12,776 nt of DNA. Source: Pseudomonadota bacterium. Its GTDB lineage: Bacteria; Pseudomonadota; Gammaproteobacteria; Xanthomonadales; Xanthomonadaceae. Made by a program: the position numbers and the translations under genes. Each line of letters starts with the position of its first letter. Within the stretch, counting starts at the first letter, position 1. Shown here one piece after another: positions 1 to 7,707 of the stretch. The stretch covers positions 1 to 12,776 of the forward strand of contig JAEXBT010000135.1 of NCBI GenBank assembly GCA_023393895.1. Reading direction: 5' to 3'. The notes beneath the pieces are model-generated. The model was given only the letters and a program-made list of their open reading frames with translations. It ran no database searches and was not told the origin of the DNA.

Positions 1-352
1 CCACCAGCAGCCCGACCTTGATCCGGCCCGGACTCAGCAGGCGGCCGGAAGCTTGCGGTTGGTGGTCGCTGCGCAGGTGCGCGGGCAGATAGTCGCGCTG
101 CTGGTCCGGGCGCGTGCTGTCGAGCAGCCCGCCCTCGCGCAGCATCTCACGAGCACGTGGCTGATCTTCCGAGCGCACCACCCAGACCGCGGCTTGTTCG
201 CCACCCCCGTCACCGCGATAGCTGACCCCGCGATCGAATCCGCCGCGATAGGAGCGGCCGTTGGTGATCCGGGTGGCGATGCCGGCTTCCTCCAGCATCT
301 GCGCCACCGCCTCGACGTTGGCCAGCCGCGGACTGGTGAAGACCTGGCGCAT
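1..352 (-). CDS. DUF2007-type small protein, 3' part beyond window
   Basis: A minus-strand frame opens with ATG at 352-350 and stays open to the window edge, giving about 117 residues beginning MRQVFTSPRL. The N-terminal part (find neighbouring residues, compare two protein positions, 'VEAVAQMLEEAGI', then 'VWVVRSEDQPRAREML') has the shape of the DUF2007 fold, often described as a putative signal-transducing domain; related proteins in Xanthomonas are annotated 'pathogenicity-like'. The visible C-terminal end turns hydrophobic (VGLLV) just at the edge, so a membrane segment may follow. The ATG shares one base with the tesB stop codon (TGATG), and AAGGA lies about 10 nt upstream inside tesB, so translation is probably coupled to tesB. 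No function can be stated beyond the family resemblance. Confidence 0.7.
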   Translation of the reverse strand, partial: MRQVFTSPRLANVEAVAQMLEEAGIATRITNGRSYRGGFDRGVSYRGDGGGEQAAVWVVRSEDQPRAREMLREGGLLDSTRPDQQRDYLPAHLRSDHQPQASGRLLSPGRIKVGLLV

Positions 353-1230
353 CAGCCGGCGTCCTTCAGTACGCGCACCATGCCTTCCTGTGTGGTGCTC
401 GCGACGAGCCGGCCTTGGGCATCGAAGATCTGGCCGCGGGCCAGGCCGCGTGCGTCCTGCGCGCTCGGGCTGTCGATCGAATACAGCAGCCATTCGTCGG
501 CGCGGAACGGGCGATGGAACCACAGCGCGTGGTCGAGCGAGGCCATCTGCACGCCGGGCTGGTAGTAGCTGATGCCATGCGGGAAGTTGGCGGTGCCGAG
601 CAGGTGGAAGTCGCTGGCATAGGCGAGCATCGCGCGGTGCAGCTCGGGCGCGTCGCCGATGCGCTCGCCCAGCCGGAACCAGACCTGCTGGAAAGGCGGG
701 CGTTTCGGCGGATTCAGTTCGTCGCGCGGATAGACGTGGCGGAACTCGAACGGGCCGGCGCGGTCCAGCCAGCGCTGGATCTTGATCGGCAGCGTTTCCA
801 GCACGGTGTCGGGCACCGGTTCGGCCGGCGCAAGATCCTCCGGGCTCGGCACGTCGGGCATCGACAGCTGGTGGGTGACGCCTTCCTCGTGGCGATGGAA
901 GGAAGCCGCGGCGAAGAAGATCACCTGGCCGTGCTGGATCGCGGTGACCCGGCGCACCGAGAAGCTGCCGCCGTCACGCGTGCGGTCGACGTTGTAGACG
1001 ATCGGTGCATCGATGTCGCCGGCGCGCAGGAAATAGGCGTGCAGCGAATGTGCATCACGCGGGTACTGGCCGTTGTCGATCGTCGCCTGGGCCGCCGACA
1101 GCGCCTGCCCGAGTACCTGCCCGCCGAACACGTACTTGGTGCCGATGTCGCGGCTCTGGCCGCGGAACAGGTTGTCCTCGAGCCGCTCGAGCGCGAGCAG
1201 TTCGACGAGTTCGGAAACGGGTGAAGTCAT
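352..1230 (-). CDS. tesB: Acyl-CoA thioesterase II (TesB)
   Basis: This 292-residue protein is a double hot-dog thioesterase that hydrolyses acyl-CoA to free fatty acid and CoA in the cytoplasm. The N-terminus aligns with E. coli TesB with no gap (NLFRGQ at 20-25, then VFGGQVLGQAL at 34-44). The known catalytic trio D204, T228 and Q278 falls here at D207 (YASD), S231 (QMASLDHALWFHRPF) and Q281 (TTQEG), so the Thr is conservatively Ser. An upstream ATG at 1260 would add 10 residues. I prefer 1230 because it matches the family length and because the 1260 ATG sits inside a TACAAT -10 box. No clear Shine-Dalgarno precedes 1230. It lies 53 nt after the amidase gene and overlaps the DUF2007 gene by one base. 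Confidence 0.93.
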   Translation of the reverse strand: MTSPVSELVELLALERLEDNLFRGQSRDIGTKYVFGGQVLGQALSAAQATIDNGQYPRDAHSLHAYFLRAGDIDAPIVYNVDRTRDGGSFSVRRVTAIQHGQVIFFAAASFHRHEEGVTHQLSMPDVPSPEDLAPAEPVPDTVLETLPIKIQRWLDRAGPFEFRHVYPRDELNPPKRPPFQQVWFRLGERIGDAPELHRAMLAYASDFHLLGTANFPHGISYYQPGVQMASLDHALWFHRPFRADEWLLYSIDSPSAQDARGLARGQIFDAQGRLVASTTQEGMVRVLKDAG

Positions 1231-1258
1231 GCCGGTGAAGCGCGAGGGGAAGTCCGCC

Positions 1259-1287
1259 ATTGTAGGCGGCGCGCGATGAGCGGTCAG
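1259..1287 (-). promoter_or_regulatory. Putative sigma70 promoter for tesB
   Basis: On the minus strand, CTGACC (1287-1282) and TACAAT (1264-1259) are separated by exactly 17 nt. This gives a good -10 and a 4/6 -35. The predicted transcript would start near 1252, about 22 nt before the 1230 ATG. The -35 overlaps the last codons and the stop of the upstream amidase gene, so tesB may be expressed independently of it. Confidence 0.5.
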
Positions 1288-1850
1288 GGAATGCGCAGCA
1301 GCCGGCAGCCTGCCATCACCTTGGGCCAGGGGAACATCGGCCCAGGATCGCGCTTGCGGCGCACGAGGGCGGAGGGATCGTCGTCGGCGGCGACCTCCTC
1401 CAGATCGAGGTCTTCGTGGCCGGCGATCTTCGACAGCGCCGGAAAGCGCGTCTCCAGGTCCTGCAGCAGGGCGAGCAGGACGTCGATCTGCCGCGCAGGA
1501 TAGACCTCGTCCATCGCCTGCCGGCGCGCATCGAACCAGTGAGGGTAGCGGCCGGCATTGACCATCTCGATGCCTAGGCTGTGCGCGTTCATCCCGCGCA
1601 CGTGGTGGGCGATGCGGTCCTCAGGCACCCAGCGCTCGATGTGGCCATCGCGGTCGATGTAGAAATGCCCGCTGTTGCCGGTGCGCGACTGTGGGTAGAG
1701 GATGCGTTCGCCGTACTCGCGCGCGGCGGCGAGGTCCGGCAGCTCGGTGCAGTGGATCACCACGAGGTCGATGTCGGCCGTGGCGCGCAGGCCGAGGTTG
1801 TCGACGTAGGGCAGCGGGCGATCGATGAGGTCGAGGGCGGTTTCGCGCAT
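1284..1850 (-). CDS. AmpD-like N-acetylmuramoyl-L-alanine amidase
   Basis: This 188-residue amidase_2 (PGRP fold) zinc enzyme is expected to cut the bond between (anhydro)MurNAc and the L-Ala of the stem peptide. Comparison with E. coli AmpD puts the zinc ligands at H33 (VVIHCTE), H145 (AGHEDLD) and D168 (RKRDPGP), with the catalytic Glu at E95 (LGIEMVN) and the Lys at K166. No signal peptide or lipobox is visible, so it should act in the cytoplasm on recycled muropeptides, as AmpD does. Relative to E. coli AmpD there are about 13 extra, mostly acidic residues between H145 and K166 (LDLEEVAADDD). There is no Shine-Dalgarno; TAGCAT lies 6 nt before the ATG, suggesting a leaderless transcript. 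Function as 'AmpD' rather than a related amidase is likely but not proven, so no symbol is given. Confidence 0.88.
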   Translation of the reverse strand: MRETALDLIDRPLPYVDNLGLRATADIDLVVIHCTELPDLAAAREYGERILYPQSRTGNSGHFYIDRDGHIERWVPEDRIAHHVRGMNAHSLGIEMVNAGRYPHWFDARRQAMDEVYPARQIDVLLALLQDLETRFPALSKIAGHEDLDLEEVAADDDPSALVRRKRDPGPMFPWPKVMAGCRLLRIP

Positions 1851-1887
1851 CCGCCGATGCTAGCGCGTCGCCGCCTACAATGACCGG
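1851..1887. promoter_or_regulatory. Divergent 37-bp promoter pair, both leaderless-type
   Basis: The whole gap between two divergent start codons is 37 bp. On the plus strand TACAAT (1876-1881) is followed by 6 nt and the ATG at 1888. On the minus strand TAGCAT (1862-1857) is followed by 6 nt and the ATG at 1850. At a normal -7 to +1 distance, both transcripts would begin on the A of their ATG. With 17-nt spacers each -35 would overlap the other promoter's -10 (1853-1858 and 1880-1885), though neither -35 is a good match. No ribosome binding site fits in either leader. Confidence 0.5.
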
Positions 1888-2412
1888 ATGAAAGGCCATT
1901 GCATCCTCTCCCACGGCTTCGAAAGCGGCCCGGACGCGACCAAGGTCACCGCGCTGGCCGAGGCCGCCGAAGCGCTCGGCTGGAGCCATGAACGCCCCGA
2001 CTACACCGATCTCGACGCGCAGCGCGAAGTGAGCGAGCTGGGTGACGTGCCGGCACGCCTGCAGCGCCTGCTCGCGCTGGCGCAGGACGCGGCGCGGCGC
2101 GGGCCGCTGGTGCTGGCGGGCTCCAGCCTCGGTGCCTGGATCTCCGGCCGCGTGTCGCTGCAGGTACCGGTCGCCGGCCTGTTCTTGATGGCGCCGCCGG
2201 TGCGGATGGGGCGTGCCGACCCGCTCGATGCCGCAGCGGTGCCGACCTCGATCGTCCACGGTTGGCGTGACGAGCTGATCCCTGCCGACGAGGTGGTGAT
2301 GTGGGCGCAAGCGCGCCGAGACCGCCTGTTGCTGCTCGATGATTCGCACCGGCTGGCCGACCACGTCGAGTCCTCCAAGCTCGCGTTCGCCGAACTGCTG
2401 GCCGGGCTCTGA
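1888..2412 (+). CDS. Small alpha/beta-hydrolase
   Basis: This 174-residue single-domain alpha/beta-hydrolase is of the short, lid-less kind. It starts directly on the first strand, with an oxyanion-type HGFESGP turn at 9-15. The nucleophile elbow is G78-S-S-L-G82 with Ser80, and the rest of the triad is probably D128 (HGWRDELIP) and H154 (DDSHRL). It is cytoplasmic, with no signal peptide. The substrate is unknown; an esterase or thioesterase activity is the family default. The gene ends 3 nt before rlmKL and probably shares its transcript. The start is supported by the divergent TACAAT-N6-ATG arrangement rather than by a ribosome binding site. Confidence 0.85.
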   Translation: MKGHCILSHGFESGPDATKVTALAEAAEALGWSHERPDYTDLDAQREVSELGDVPARLQRLLALAQDAARRGPLVLAGSSLGAWISGRVSLQVPVAGLFLMAPPVRMGRADPLDAAAVPTSIVHGWRDELIPADEVVMWAQARRDRLLLLDDSHRLADHVESSKLAFAELLAGL

Positions 2413-2415
2413 GCG

Positions 2416-4551
2416 GTGAAGTTCTTCGCCAGCTGCGGCAAGGGCCTGGAATACCTGCTGGCCGATGAGCTCACCGCGCTCGGTTGCGCGAAGGCGAGCG
2501 CAACGATCGCAGGCGTCAATGCCGAGGGCACGCTGGCCGATGCGCAACGCGCGGTGCTGTGGTCGCGGCTGGCCAGCCGGGTGCTGTGGCCGCTGGCGGA
2601 ATTCGACTGCCCCGACGAATCCGCGCTCTACGCAGGCGCACGCGCCATCGACTGGCCGGCGCATCTCGATCCGGACATGACCCTTGCGGTCGATGCGCAC
2701 GTCTCAGGCGAGGGCATCACCCACGCGCGATTCGCCGCCCAGCGGGTCAAGGACGCGGTGGTGGATGCGATGCGGGAAGCCACGGGCACGCGGCCGTCGG
2801 TGGATGCCGAAGCACCGGACCTGCGCCTCAATCTGGTCGTGCGCAAGGGCCGCGCGATCGTCTCGGTGGATCTGTCGGGTGGGCCGATGCATCGGCGCGG
2901 TTGGCGCAGCGCGCAGGGCGAGGCGCCGCTGAAGGAAAACGTCGCCGCTGCGGTGCTCGCGCGGGGCGGCTGGCCGCGGCGTTACCACGACGGCGGCGCC
3001 TTGCTGGACCCGATGTGCGGCAGCGGCACCCTGCTGATCGAAGGCGCGCTGATGGCGGCTGATGTCGCGCCCGGCCTGCAGCGGCACGGACTGGCGCTGC
3101 CGAGCGGCTGGAAGGGCTTCGATCGCGAGGCCTGGCACGCGCTGCATACCGATGCCGAGGCGCGCGCAAGGGCGGGCATCGCCACGCTGCGCCCGGCCTT
3201 CTTCGGCCGTGACCTCGATCCGCGCGCGATCGCCGCGGCACGCCGCAATGCAGAAGCCGCCGGCGTGGCATTTGCGATCAATTTCGATGTGCGCGACATG
3301 GTCCACCTCACCGCACCGCCGGCCGAGAGCGGCCTCGTCGCCTGCAATCCACCGTACGATGCGCGCCTCGCTGCCGATGCCGCGCTCTACCGCCAGTTGG
3401 GCGATGCGCTGAAGGCGGTCGTGCCTGGCTGGGGCGCCAGCCTGCTCTGCGGCAGTGAGGACCTGGCCCGCGCCACCGGTCTGTTCGCGCGCAAGCGCTA
3501 CCAGCTGTTCAACGGTGCGATCGAATGCACGTTGATCGTGGTCGACCCGGTCGCGAAGCCGCCGCGCGAGGATGCCGCGCCGCGACCGCTGTCCGACAAC
3601 GCGCAGATGGTCGCCAACCGCATCGAGAAGAACCTGCGGAGACTGAAGTCCTGGCGCAAGGCCGAGGCAATCGACTGCTTCCGTGCCTACGACGCCGACC
3701 TGCCGGAGTACGCGGCCGCGATCGATGTCTATTTAGAGGCAGACAGCGCCGAGACCTGGCTGCATGTTCAGGAATACGCAGCACCTGCCTCCATTCCCGA
3801 GGCGCTTGCGCAGCGCCGGCTCGACGACCTGCTGGCCGCCGCGCGCCGGGTCTTCGAGGTGCCGAAGGAGCGCGTGGCGATCAAGACCCGCGCGACCGGG
3901 AAGGGCGGCAGCAAGTACGGGCGCTTCGCTCGCACCGGGGAGTTCCTGACCGTGCGCGAAGGCCCGGCGCGGCTCAAGGTGAACCTGTTCGACTACCTCG
4001 ACACCGGGCTGTTCCTCGATCACCGGCCGCTGCGGCTGCGCATCGCGCGGGAGGCTCACGGCCGCCGCTTCCTCAACCTGTTCTGCTACACGGGCGTGGC
4101 CACTGTGCAGGCAGCGCTCGGCGGCGCGGCTCAGACCACCAGCGTCGACCTGTCGGCGACGTACCTCGAATGGCTGGCCGACAACCTGCGCGAGAACGGC
4201 GTGGGCGGCACCCGCCACCGCATCGCCCAGGCCGATGCGGTCGAGTGGCTGGAATCAGAACGTGGCGAGTTCGACGTCATCTTCTGTGACCCGCCGACCT
4301 TCTCGAATTCCAAGCGGGCCGATGACTTCGACGTGCAACGCGACCACGTGCGGCTGTTGCGTGCCGCGGTGGCGCGGCTGGCACCCGATGGCGTGCTTTA
4401 CTTCTCGAACAACTTCCGCCGCTTCCGGCTGGACGAGGCGGCGTTGTCCGGTTTCGCGGACGTCGAGGACATCAGTGCCAGCACGATCCCGCCGGATTTC
4501 GCCCGCAACCCGCGTATCCACCGCGCGTGGCGCATCACCCGACGCGGTTGA
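2416..4551 (+). CDS. rlmKL: Bifunctional 23S rRNA methyltransferase RlmKL
   Basis: This 711-residue fusion (E. coli RlmL is 702) methylates 23S rRNA at two sites: N2 of G2445 by the N-terminal half and N7 of G2069 by the C-terminal half. The order is a THUMP RNA-binding domain (about 43-155), a first SAM-binding domain with DPMCGSG at 198-204 and the catalytic NPPY at 311-314, then a second Rossmann methyltransferase with LFCYTG at 555-560 and [10 protein letters not shown] from D625. It starts with GTG 3 nt after the hydrolase stop; the protein begins [14 protein letters not shown], matching the family start (FASTARGLEELL). Only a weak GAG precedes it, so translation is probably coupled. It ends 6 nt from the convergent gene at 4558, leaving no room for a terminator between them. 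Confidence 0.96.
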   Translation: MKFFASCGKGLEYLLADELTALGCAKASATIAGVNAEGTLADAQRAVLWSRLASRVLWPLAEFDCPDESALYAGARAIDWPAHLDPDMTLAVDAHVSGEGITHARFAAQRVKDAVVDAMREATGTRPSVDAEAPDLRLNLVVRKGRAIVSVDLSGGPMHRRGWRSAQGEAPLKENVAAAVLARGGWPRRYHDGGALLDPMCGSGTLLIEGALMAADVAPGLQRHGLALPSGWKGFDREAWHALHTDAEARARAGIATLRPAFFGRDLDPRAIAAARRNAEAAGVAFAINFDVRDMVHLTAPPAESGLVACNPPYDARLAADAALYRQLGDALKAVVPGWGASLLCGSEDLARATGLFARKRYQLFNGAIECTLIVVDPVAKPPREDAAPRPLSDNAQMVANRIEKNLRRLKSWRKAEAIDCFRAYDADLPEYAAAIDVYLEADSAETWLHVQEYAAPASIPEALAQRRLDDLLAAARRVFEVPKERVAIKTRATGKGGSKYGRFARTGEFLTVREGPARLKVNLFDYLDTGLFLDHRPLRLRIAREAHGRRFLNLFCYTGVATVQAALGGAAQTTSVDLSATYLEWLADNLRENGVGGTRHRIAQADAVEWLESERGEFDVIFCDPPTFSNSKRADDFDVQRDHVRLLRAAVARLAPDGVLYFSNNFRRFRLDEAALSGFADVEDISASTIPPDFARNPRIHRAWRITRRG

Positions 4552-4557
4552 GTCCGG

Positions 4558-4989
4558 TCAGAAATCGAGTGCGGAGATCTGTGCGTAGGCGCGCTGCAAC
4601 GCCTGGTCCGATTCGGCCTGGACGTTGAAGTACGCGATCGCGCCGCCGGGCAGCTCGATCGAGGTTTCGCGCGCCTGAAGGTCGGGGCGCGAAGCGATTT
4701 CGGTGCGATACCAGCGCGCTTCCTGCCCATGGATCGTGCTGGTTTCGGCGCGCTGGCTGCGCGACGGATTGAAGGGGGACTCCGCGGCCAGCATCACACT
4801 GAAGACCTGGGCGTCGCCGTCCATGGCCTTGCAGAACAGCAGGTCCGGGGCGCGCACCTCTTCCCAGCGCAGCGTACTGTCGGCGGGCAGACTTGGGCAC
4901 CGTGTCGCCTGTTGCGCACGTGCGTTGCCAAGTGGCCAGAACATGGTGAGTGCCAAAGCGATCGTCGCCGCGGACGATGTCTTGCGCAT
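4558..4989 (-). CDS. Small exported protein of unknown function
   Basis: This 143-residue protein has a clear Sec signal peptide: MRK, a hydrophobic stretch at about 8-20, and a probable cleavage after ARA25 before Q26. The mature part carries two cysteines (C31, C53) that could form a periplasmic disulfide, no repeats, and no motif I recognise. A longer frame starts at 5019, but the ATG at 4989 is preferred because AGGGGAAA lies just upstream and because it places the signal peptide at the N-terminus. It is convergent with rlmKL. It lies downstream of the lipoprotein gene at 5081 with 91 nt between them, so it may have its own promoter. Function unknown. Confidence 0.75.
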   Translation of the reverse strand: MRKTSSAATIALALTMFWPLGNARAQQATRCPSLPADSTLRWEEVRAPDLLFCKAMDGDAQVFSVMLAAESPFNPSRSQRAETSTIHGQEARWYRTEIASRPDLQARETSIELPGGAIAYFNVQAESDQALQRAYAQISALDF

Positions 4990-5018
4990 CAGTTTCCCCT
5001 GCAGGCTTCCACGTCCCA

Positions 5019-5047
5019 TCGGTAGGGATTTTGCCGCATTGCGTCAA
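5019..5047 (-). promoter_or_regulatory. Weak candidate promoter for the 4558-4989 gene
   Basis: On the minus strand TTGACG (5047-5042) is followed after 17 nt by TACCGA (5024-5019). The -35 is good (5/6) but the -10 is poor. A start near 5012 would leave a leader of about 22 nt containing the AGGGG ribosome binding site. A second overlapping TTGACC lies 14 nt further upstream. Confidence 0.3.
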
Positions 5048-5080
5048 TCCTTGGGGGTCAAAATCGTGATTGAAATCACA

Positions 5081-5497
5081 TCACCGAGCCGGATCGGCGG
5101 TGATCTCCAGCGTTGCCCGGGGCGGCTGCTGCCAGTCCAGAGAAGCCAGCCGGATGCGCCACGGCCCGACGTCCGCACTGTTCGGGGTGCCCTGCGCATT
5201 GCGCGGATCACTGTTGATTACGGTGGAGACCGGCGCGCCGCTCACCGGGGCCCAGCGCAGTTCGATGTCGGCATCGCCTGCGCGGATGCAGACCACTTCG
5301 GGGCGGCAGCGGGAGTCCGCCAGCAGCCGCACATACGTGAGCGTGCTGCGGTCGGGCAAAGTGGCTGTGGTTCCCACCCGGAGCGTGGCCCGTGCGGGCA
5401 CTTCCGCGATGCGGCTCGCGCCCGGCATCTGGCAGGCGCCAAGCGCAAGCGCCATGCAGCAGAGCGGAATCAGGCAAATGCGGGTGGCGGATGACAT
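5081..5497 (-). CDS. Small lipoprotein of unknown function
   Basis: This 138-residue protein has a lipoprotein signal: a hydrophobic run followed by LGAC with Cys22 as the lipidation site, and Gln at +2, compatible with outer-membrane sorting. The mature domain is beta-rich in appearance and contains SRCRPEVVCIRAGDA (C64 and C70). That resembles a Cys-x5-Cys-x(W/R)-AG-(D/N) pattern I associate with uncharacterised bacterial periplasmic proteins; I know of no established function. It starts 8 nt after the nfi stop and is probably co-transcribed with it. No strong Shine-Dalgarno is visible. A GC-rich inverted repeat (5081-5103) overlaps its last codons. Confidence 0.75.
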   Translation of the reverse strand: MSSATRICLIPLCCMALALGACQMPGASRIAEVPARATLRVGTTATLPDRSTLTYVRLLADSRCRPEVVCIRAGDADIELRWAPVSGAPVSTVINSDPRNAQGTPNSADVGPWRIRLASLDWQQPPRATLEITADPAR

Positions 5498-5505
5498 GGC
5501 GTGAT

Positions 5506-6246
5506 TCAGCCAGCGCCGCCCGGAAGCCCAAGTGAAGGTGCCAGATCGATGTCGCCGCGGCGCGAGGCCAGCCGGTCGGCCAGCCGGGTCGGTTCCGGCA
5601 GCCGATAGCCGCGGGTGAAACGCAGCACCAGTTCGGCACAGGAGGCCATCGATACGCGATGGCCGGGGGAAACGAACAGCGGCAGGCAGCCGATCTTGCT
5701 GCGCAGCGCCCAGCCCACCTGTTCGCCGGGTCGTTCGCCACGCCCCGGCATCCGCAGTGGCGTGAATGCGCCGCGCATGTCGTGGAGCGATGCGTATTCG
5801 CCCACCAGCTTCTTCTTCGCCACACCGATCGCCGGCAGCCCGGTGGTCACGCCGAAATGCACTGCGATACCGAGGCGGCGCGGATGTGCGATGCCGTGGC
5901 CGTCGATGAAGGCGAGGTCCGGTGCCTGCGGCAGGCCGCGCAGGGCTTCGAGCAGCGCCGGCAGTTCGCGGAAGGAAAGCAGACCGGGGATGTAAGGCAT
6001 GGCGGTGGGCAGGCGCGCGACATGCATCGCCACCGGTGCCAGTGTGCCGGCATCCAGCAGCACTGCTGCGGCGCGGGTGGTGTCGCCGCCATCCTCGAAG
6101 CCAACATCGAAGCCGGCGATGAGACGCAGGGGCGTGGCGAATCCATCGCGCAACACCACTTGTGTCGCCAGCTCACTCTGCAACGCGCGGGCGGCGGCGA
6201 CATCGCCATCCCATGCGGGGATTGCTGCGTTCGGGATCAGTTCCAT
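5506..6246 (-). CDS. nfi: Endonuclease V (deoxyinosine-specific nuclease)
   Basis: This 246-residue enzyme nicks DNA at the second phosphodiester bond 3' of deoxyinosine, initiating repair of deaminated adenine; homologues can also cut inosine-containing RNA. Catalytic acids fall at D47 (IAGFDVGF), E94 (LSFREL) and D115 (FIDGHG), matching D43, E89 and D110 of the Thermotoga enzyme. The strand-separating wedge PYIP is at 84-87, and the conserved KKKLVGEY at about 159-166 is present. Longer in-frame starts run into the tRNA gene and are rejected. The ATG at 6246 has no Shine-Dalgarno but lies 6 nt after TACACT, suggesting a leaderless message. It is followed after 8 nt by a lipoprotein gene. 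Confidence 0.93.
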   Translation of the reverse strand: MELIPNAAIPAWDGDVAAARALQSELATQVVLRDGFATPLRLIAGFDVGFEDGGDTTRAAAVLLDAGTLAPVAMHVARLPTAMPYIPGLLSFRELPALLEALRGLPQAPDLAFIDGHGIAHPRRLGIAVHFGVTTGLPAIGVAKKKLVGEYASLHDMRGAFTPLRMPGRGERPGEQVGWALRSKIGCLPLFVSPGHRVSMASCAELVLRFTRGYRLPEPTRLADRLASRRGDIDLAPSLGLPGGAG

Positions 6247-6252
6247 GCGCGA

Positions 6253-6280
6253 AGTGTACGCAGGCGCTCCATCACGTCGG
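6253..6280 (-). promoter_or_regulatory. Putative leaderless promoter of nfi
   Basis: TACACT (6258-6253) matches a sigma70 -10 and sits exactly 6 nt before the nfi ATG. The best -35 is CCGACG (6280-6275) with a 16-nt spacer, which is weak (GAC core only). It lies downstream of the tRNA terminator, so nfi needs a promoter here. Confidence 0.42.
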
Positions 6281-6295
6281 AGGCAAGGGCTTGGC

Positions 6296-6322
6296 AAAGA
6301 AAAAGCCCGCCTTGCGGCGGGC
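6296..6322 (-). terminator. Intrinsic terminator after tRNA-Ala
   Basis: On the minus strand a perfect 7-bp stem GCCCGCC/GGCGGGC (6322-6316 and 6311-6305) closes a stable GCAA tetraloop and is followed at once by a U-rich tract TTTTTCTTT (6304-6296). It lies 9 nt beyond the tRNA CCA end. It would end tRNA transcription and also any read-through from the five-gene operon upstream. Confidence 0.93.
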
Positions 6323-6330
6323 CTGGTGTT

Positions 6331-6406
<76 letters not shown>

Positions 6407-6425
6407 GGTAAACCGGTAGGCGCGC

Positions 6426-6455
6426 AGTTTAATCGCCCCCGGCGGCGGGCGCCAG
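6426..6455 (-). promoter_or_regulatory. Candidate tRNA promoter overlapping the symporter stop codon
   Basis: On the minus strand TAAACT (6431-6426) begins on the TAA stop of the symporter and matches TATAAT at 4 of 6. It is followed directly by GCGCGCC, a GC-rich discriminator like those of stringently controlled tRNA and rRNA promoters. The -35 is poor (CTGGCG, 6455-6450, 18-nt spacer). The start would be near 6419, giving a leader of about 13 nt before the mature tRNA end. The alternative is excision of the tRNA from operon read-through. Confidence 0.38.
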
Positions 6456-7700
6456 TCCGGACTCGGTCGGTTCGCGTCCGTGCACCATCGCCGTGGCCGA
6501 GACGTCCGCGGTCACGTTGCCGAGGGTGGCGAACACATCGGGGATGGTATCGACCGCCAGCAGCAGGCCGAACGGCTCGATCGGCAGGCCGAGCGCCTGG
6601 GTCACCGGCATGTTGGTCGCCATGAAGCTGACCTGTCCGGGCAGGCCCACCGAACCCAAGCTCACCACCACCGCGAGCACCACCGCGGTCGCCCACTGCA
6701 GCGGGCCGATCTCCACGCCGTAGGCCCAGGCGATGAACGCGGCCACGCCGATGTACTGGATCGGGCTGGTCAGGCGGAACAGCGACACCGCCATGGGCAG
6801 CACCAGCGAGGCGATCGGCAGCGGGACGCCAAGCTTGCGGTGCGCGGACTGCAGCATTGCTGGCAGCGACGCCAACGAGGATTGCGTGCTCATCGCCACC
6901 GCCTGTGCCGGGAAGATCGCGTTGGCGAACTGTGTCAGCGAGCGGCCGGTCCACAGCTTCACCAGCGGGTACATCATCGCCGTGGCGACCAGGTACAGCA
7001 CGCAGAGCATGCCGATGTAGATGCCGAGTGCGCTGAGGGTGGAGGCACCGGCCTGAGCCGTCACCGCCAGCACCAGCGCGAATACGCCGATCGGCGCAAC
7101 CGCCAGTACCCAGCGCACGATCACGATCATCACATCGCAGATCGCCTGCACCAGTTCCAGCAAACGTTCGTGACGATGGGCCTCGATCCGGGTCAATGCG
7201 AAGCCGAAGAACAGCGAGAACACCACCAGCGGCAGCATCGCGCTGGCGGCGGCGGCGGCGATCGCGTTGCTGGGTATGATCCCGGTCAGCCAGTCGGCGG
7301 CCTTCGGCGCGGCAACGTCGGTGGGCGTGCCGGCGGTGCCCTTGAGTGCCTCCATCAGTTCCTGGCTGTGCGGCATCCACGACAGGAACAGCGGCGCGGT
7401 GATCGCCGCGAAGCTCGCTGCAAGCGTCAGCACGACGAGGAAGATCACGATGGCGCGGCGGGCAATACGTCCGGACGCGGCGGCATCGCGTGCGTTCGAC
7501 ACGCCCAGCACCACCAGCGTGCCGACCAGCGGCACCACGGTCATTTGCAGCGCGTTGAGCCAGAGCTTGCCGATCGGCTGCGCGATCGCGGCCACGCGCG
7601 TGCCGGCTTCGGGCGAGAACCAGGCCAGCCAAAGGCCGATCAGTGCAGCTGCAGCCAGCGCAACCATCACCCGGGTGGTGGCGGAGAAGGGAATCTTCAT
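6429..7700 (-). CDS. DAACS-family (SDF) cation:amino-acid/dicarboxylate-type symporter, atypical binding site
   Basis: This 423-residue inner-membrane secondary transporter of the SLC1/GltPh fold has eight hydrophobic segments, a re-entrant hairpin HP1 with STQSS at 271-275 and SLP at 278-280, HP2 with GLPG at 352-355, and a TM8 motif D388-x2-A-T392-x2-N395-x3-D399. Compared with GltPh, the amino-group ligand D394, T398, N401 and the sodium ligand D405 are kept. The side-chain-carboxylate ligand R397 is Ala391, the HP1 R276 is Gln273, and the NMDGT sodium motif of TM7 reads FRLTS (308-312). The substrate is therefore probably not plain aspartate, glutamate or C4-dicarboxylate. It begins 7 nt after the transpeptidase gene with a GAGGT ribosome site overlapping that gene's stop, so it belongs to the cell-wall peptide operon. 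Confidence 0.88.
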   Translation of the reverse strand: MKIPFSATTRVMVALAAAALIGLWLAWFSPEAGTRVAAIAQPIGKLWLNALQMTVVPLVGTLVVLGVSNARDAAASGRIARRAIVIFLVVLTLAASFAAITAPLFLSWMPHSQELMEALKGTAGTPTDVAAPKAADWLTGIIPSNAIAAAAASAMLPLVVFSLFFGFALTRIEAHRHERLLELVQAICDVMIVIVRWVLAVAPIGVFALVLAVTAQAGASTLSALGIYIGMLCVLYLVATAMMYPLVKLWTGRSLTQFANAIFPAQAVAMSTQSSLASLPAMLQSAHRKLGVPLPIASLVLPMAVSLFRLTSPIQYIGVAAFIAWAYGVEIGPLQWATAVVLAVVVSLGSVGLPGQVSFMATNMPVTQALGLPIEPFGLLLAVDTIPDVFATLGNVTADVSATAMVHGREPTESGLAPAAGGD

Positions 7701-7707
7701 GAAGACC

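Noticed and set aside
1621..2700. 359-codon minus-strand open frame across the amidase start, hydrolase and rlmKL start
   Set aside because: It overlaps three genes with clear catalytic motifs on both strands and shows only shadow-like Arg/His composition.
4535..5047. 170-codon minus-strand frame overlapping the exported protein gene
   Set aside because: It has no signal peptide or motif, is Arg-rich, and competes with a frame that has a good signal peptide and ribosome site.
5057..5079. Short hairpin GTGAT-N4-ATCAC followed by GATTTTG on the minus strand after the lipoprotein gene
   Set aside because: The stem is only 5 bp and the T-run only four, so it is too weak to call an intrinsic terminator.
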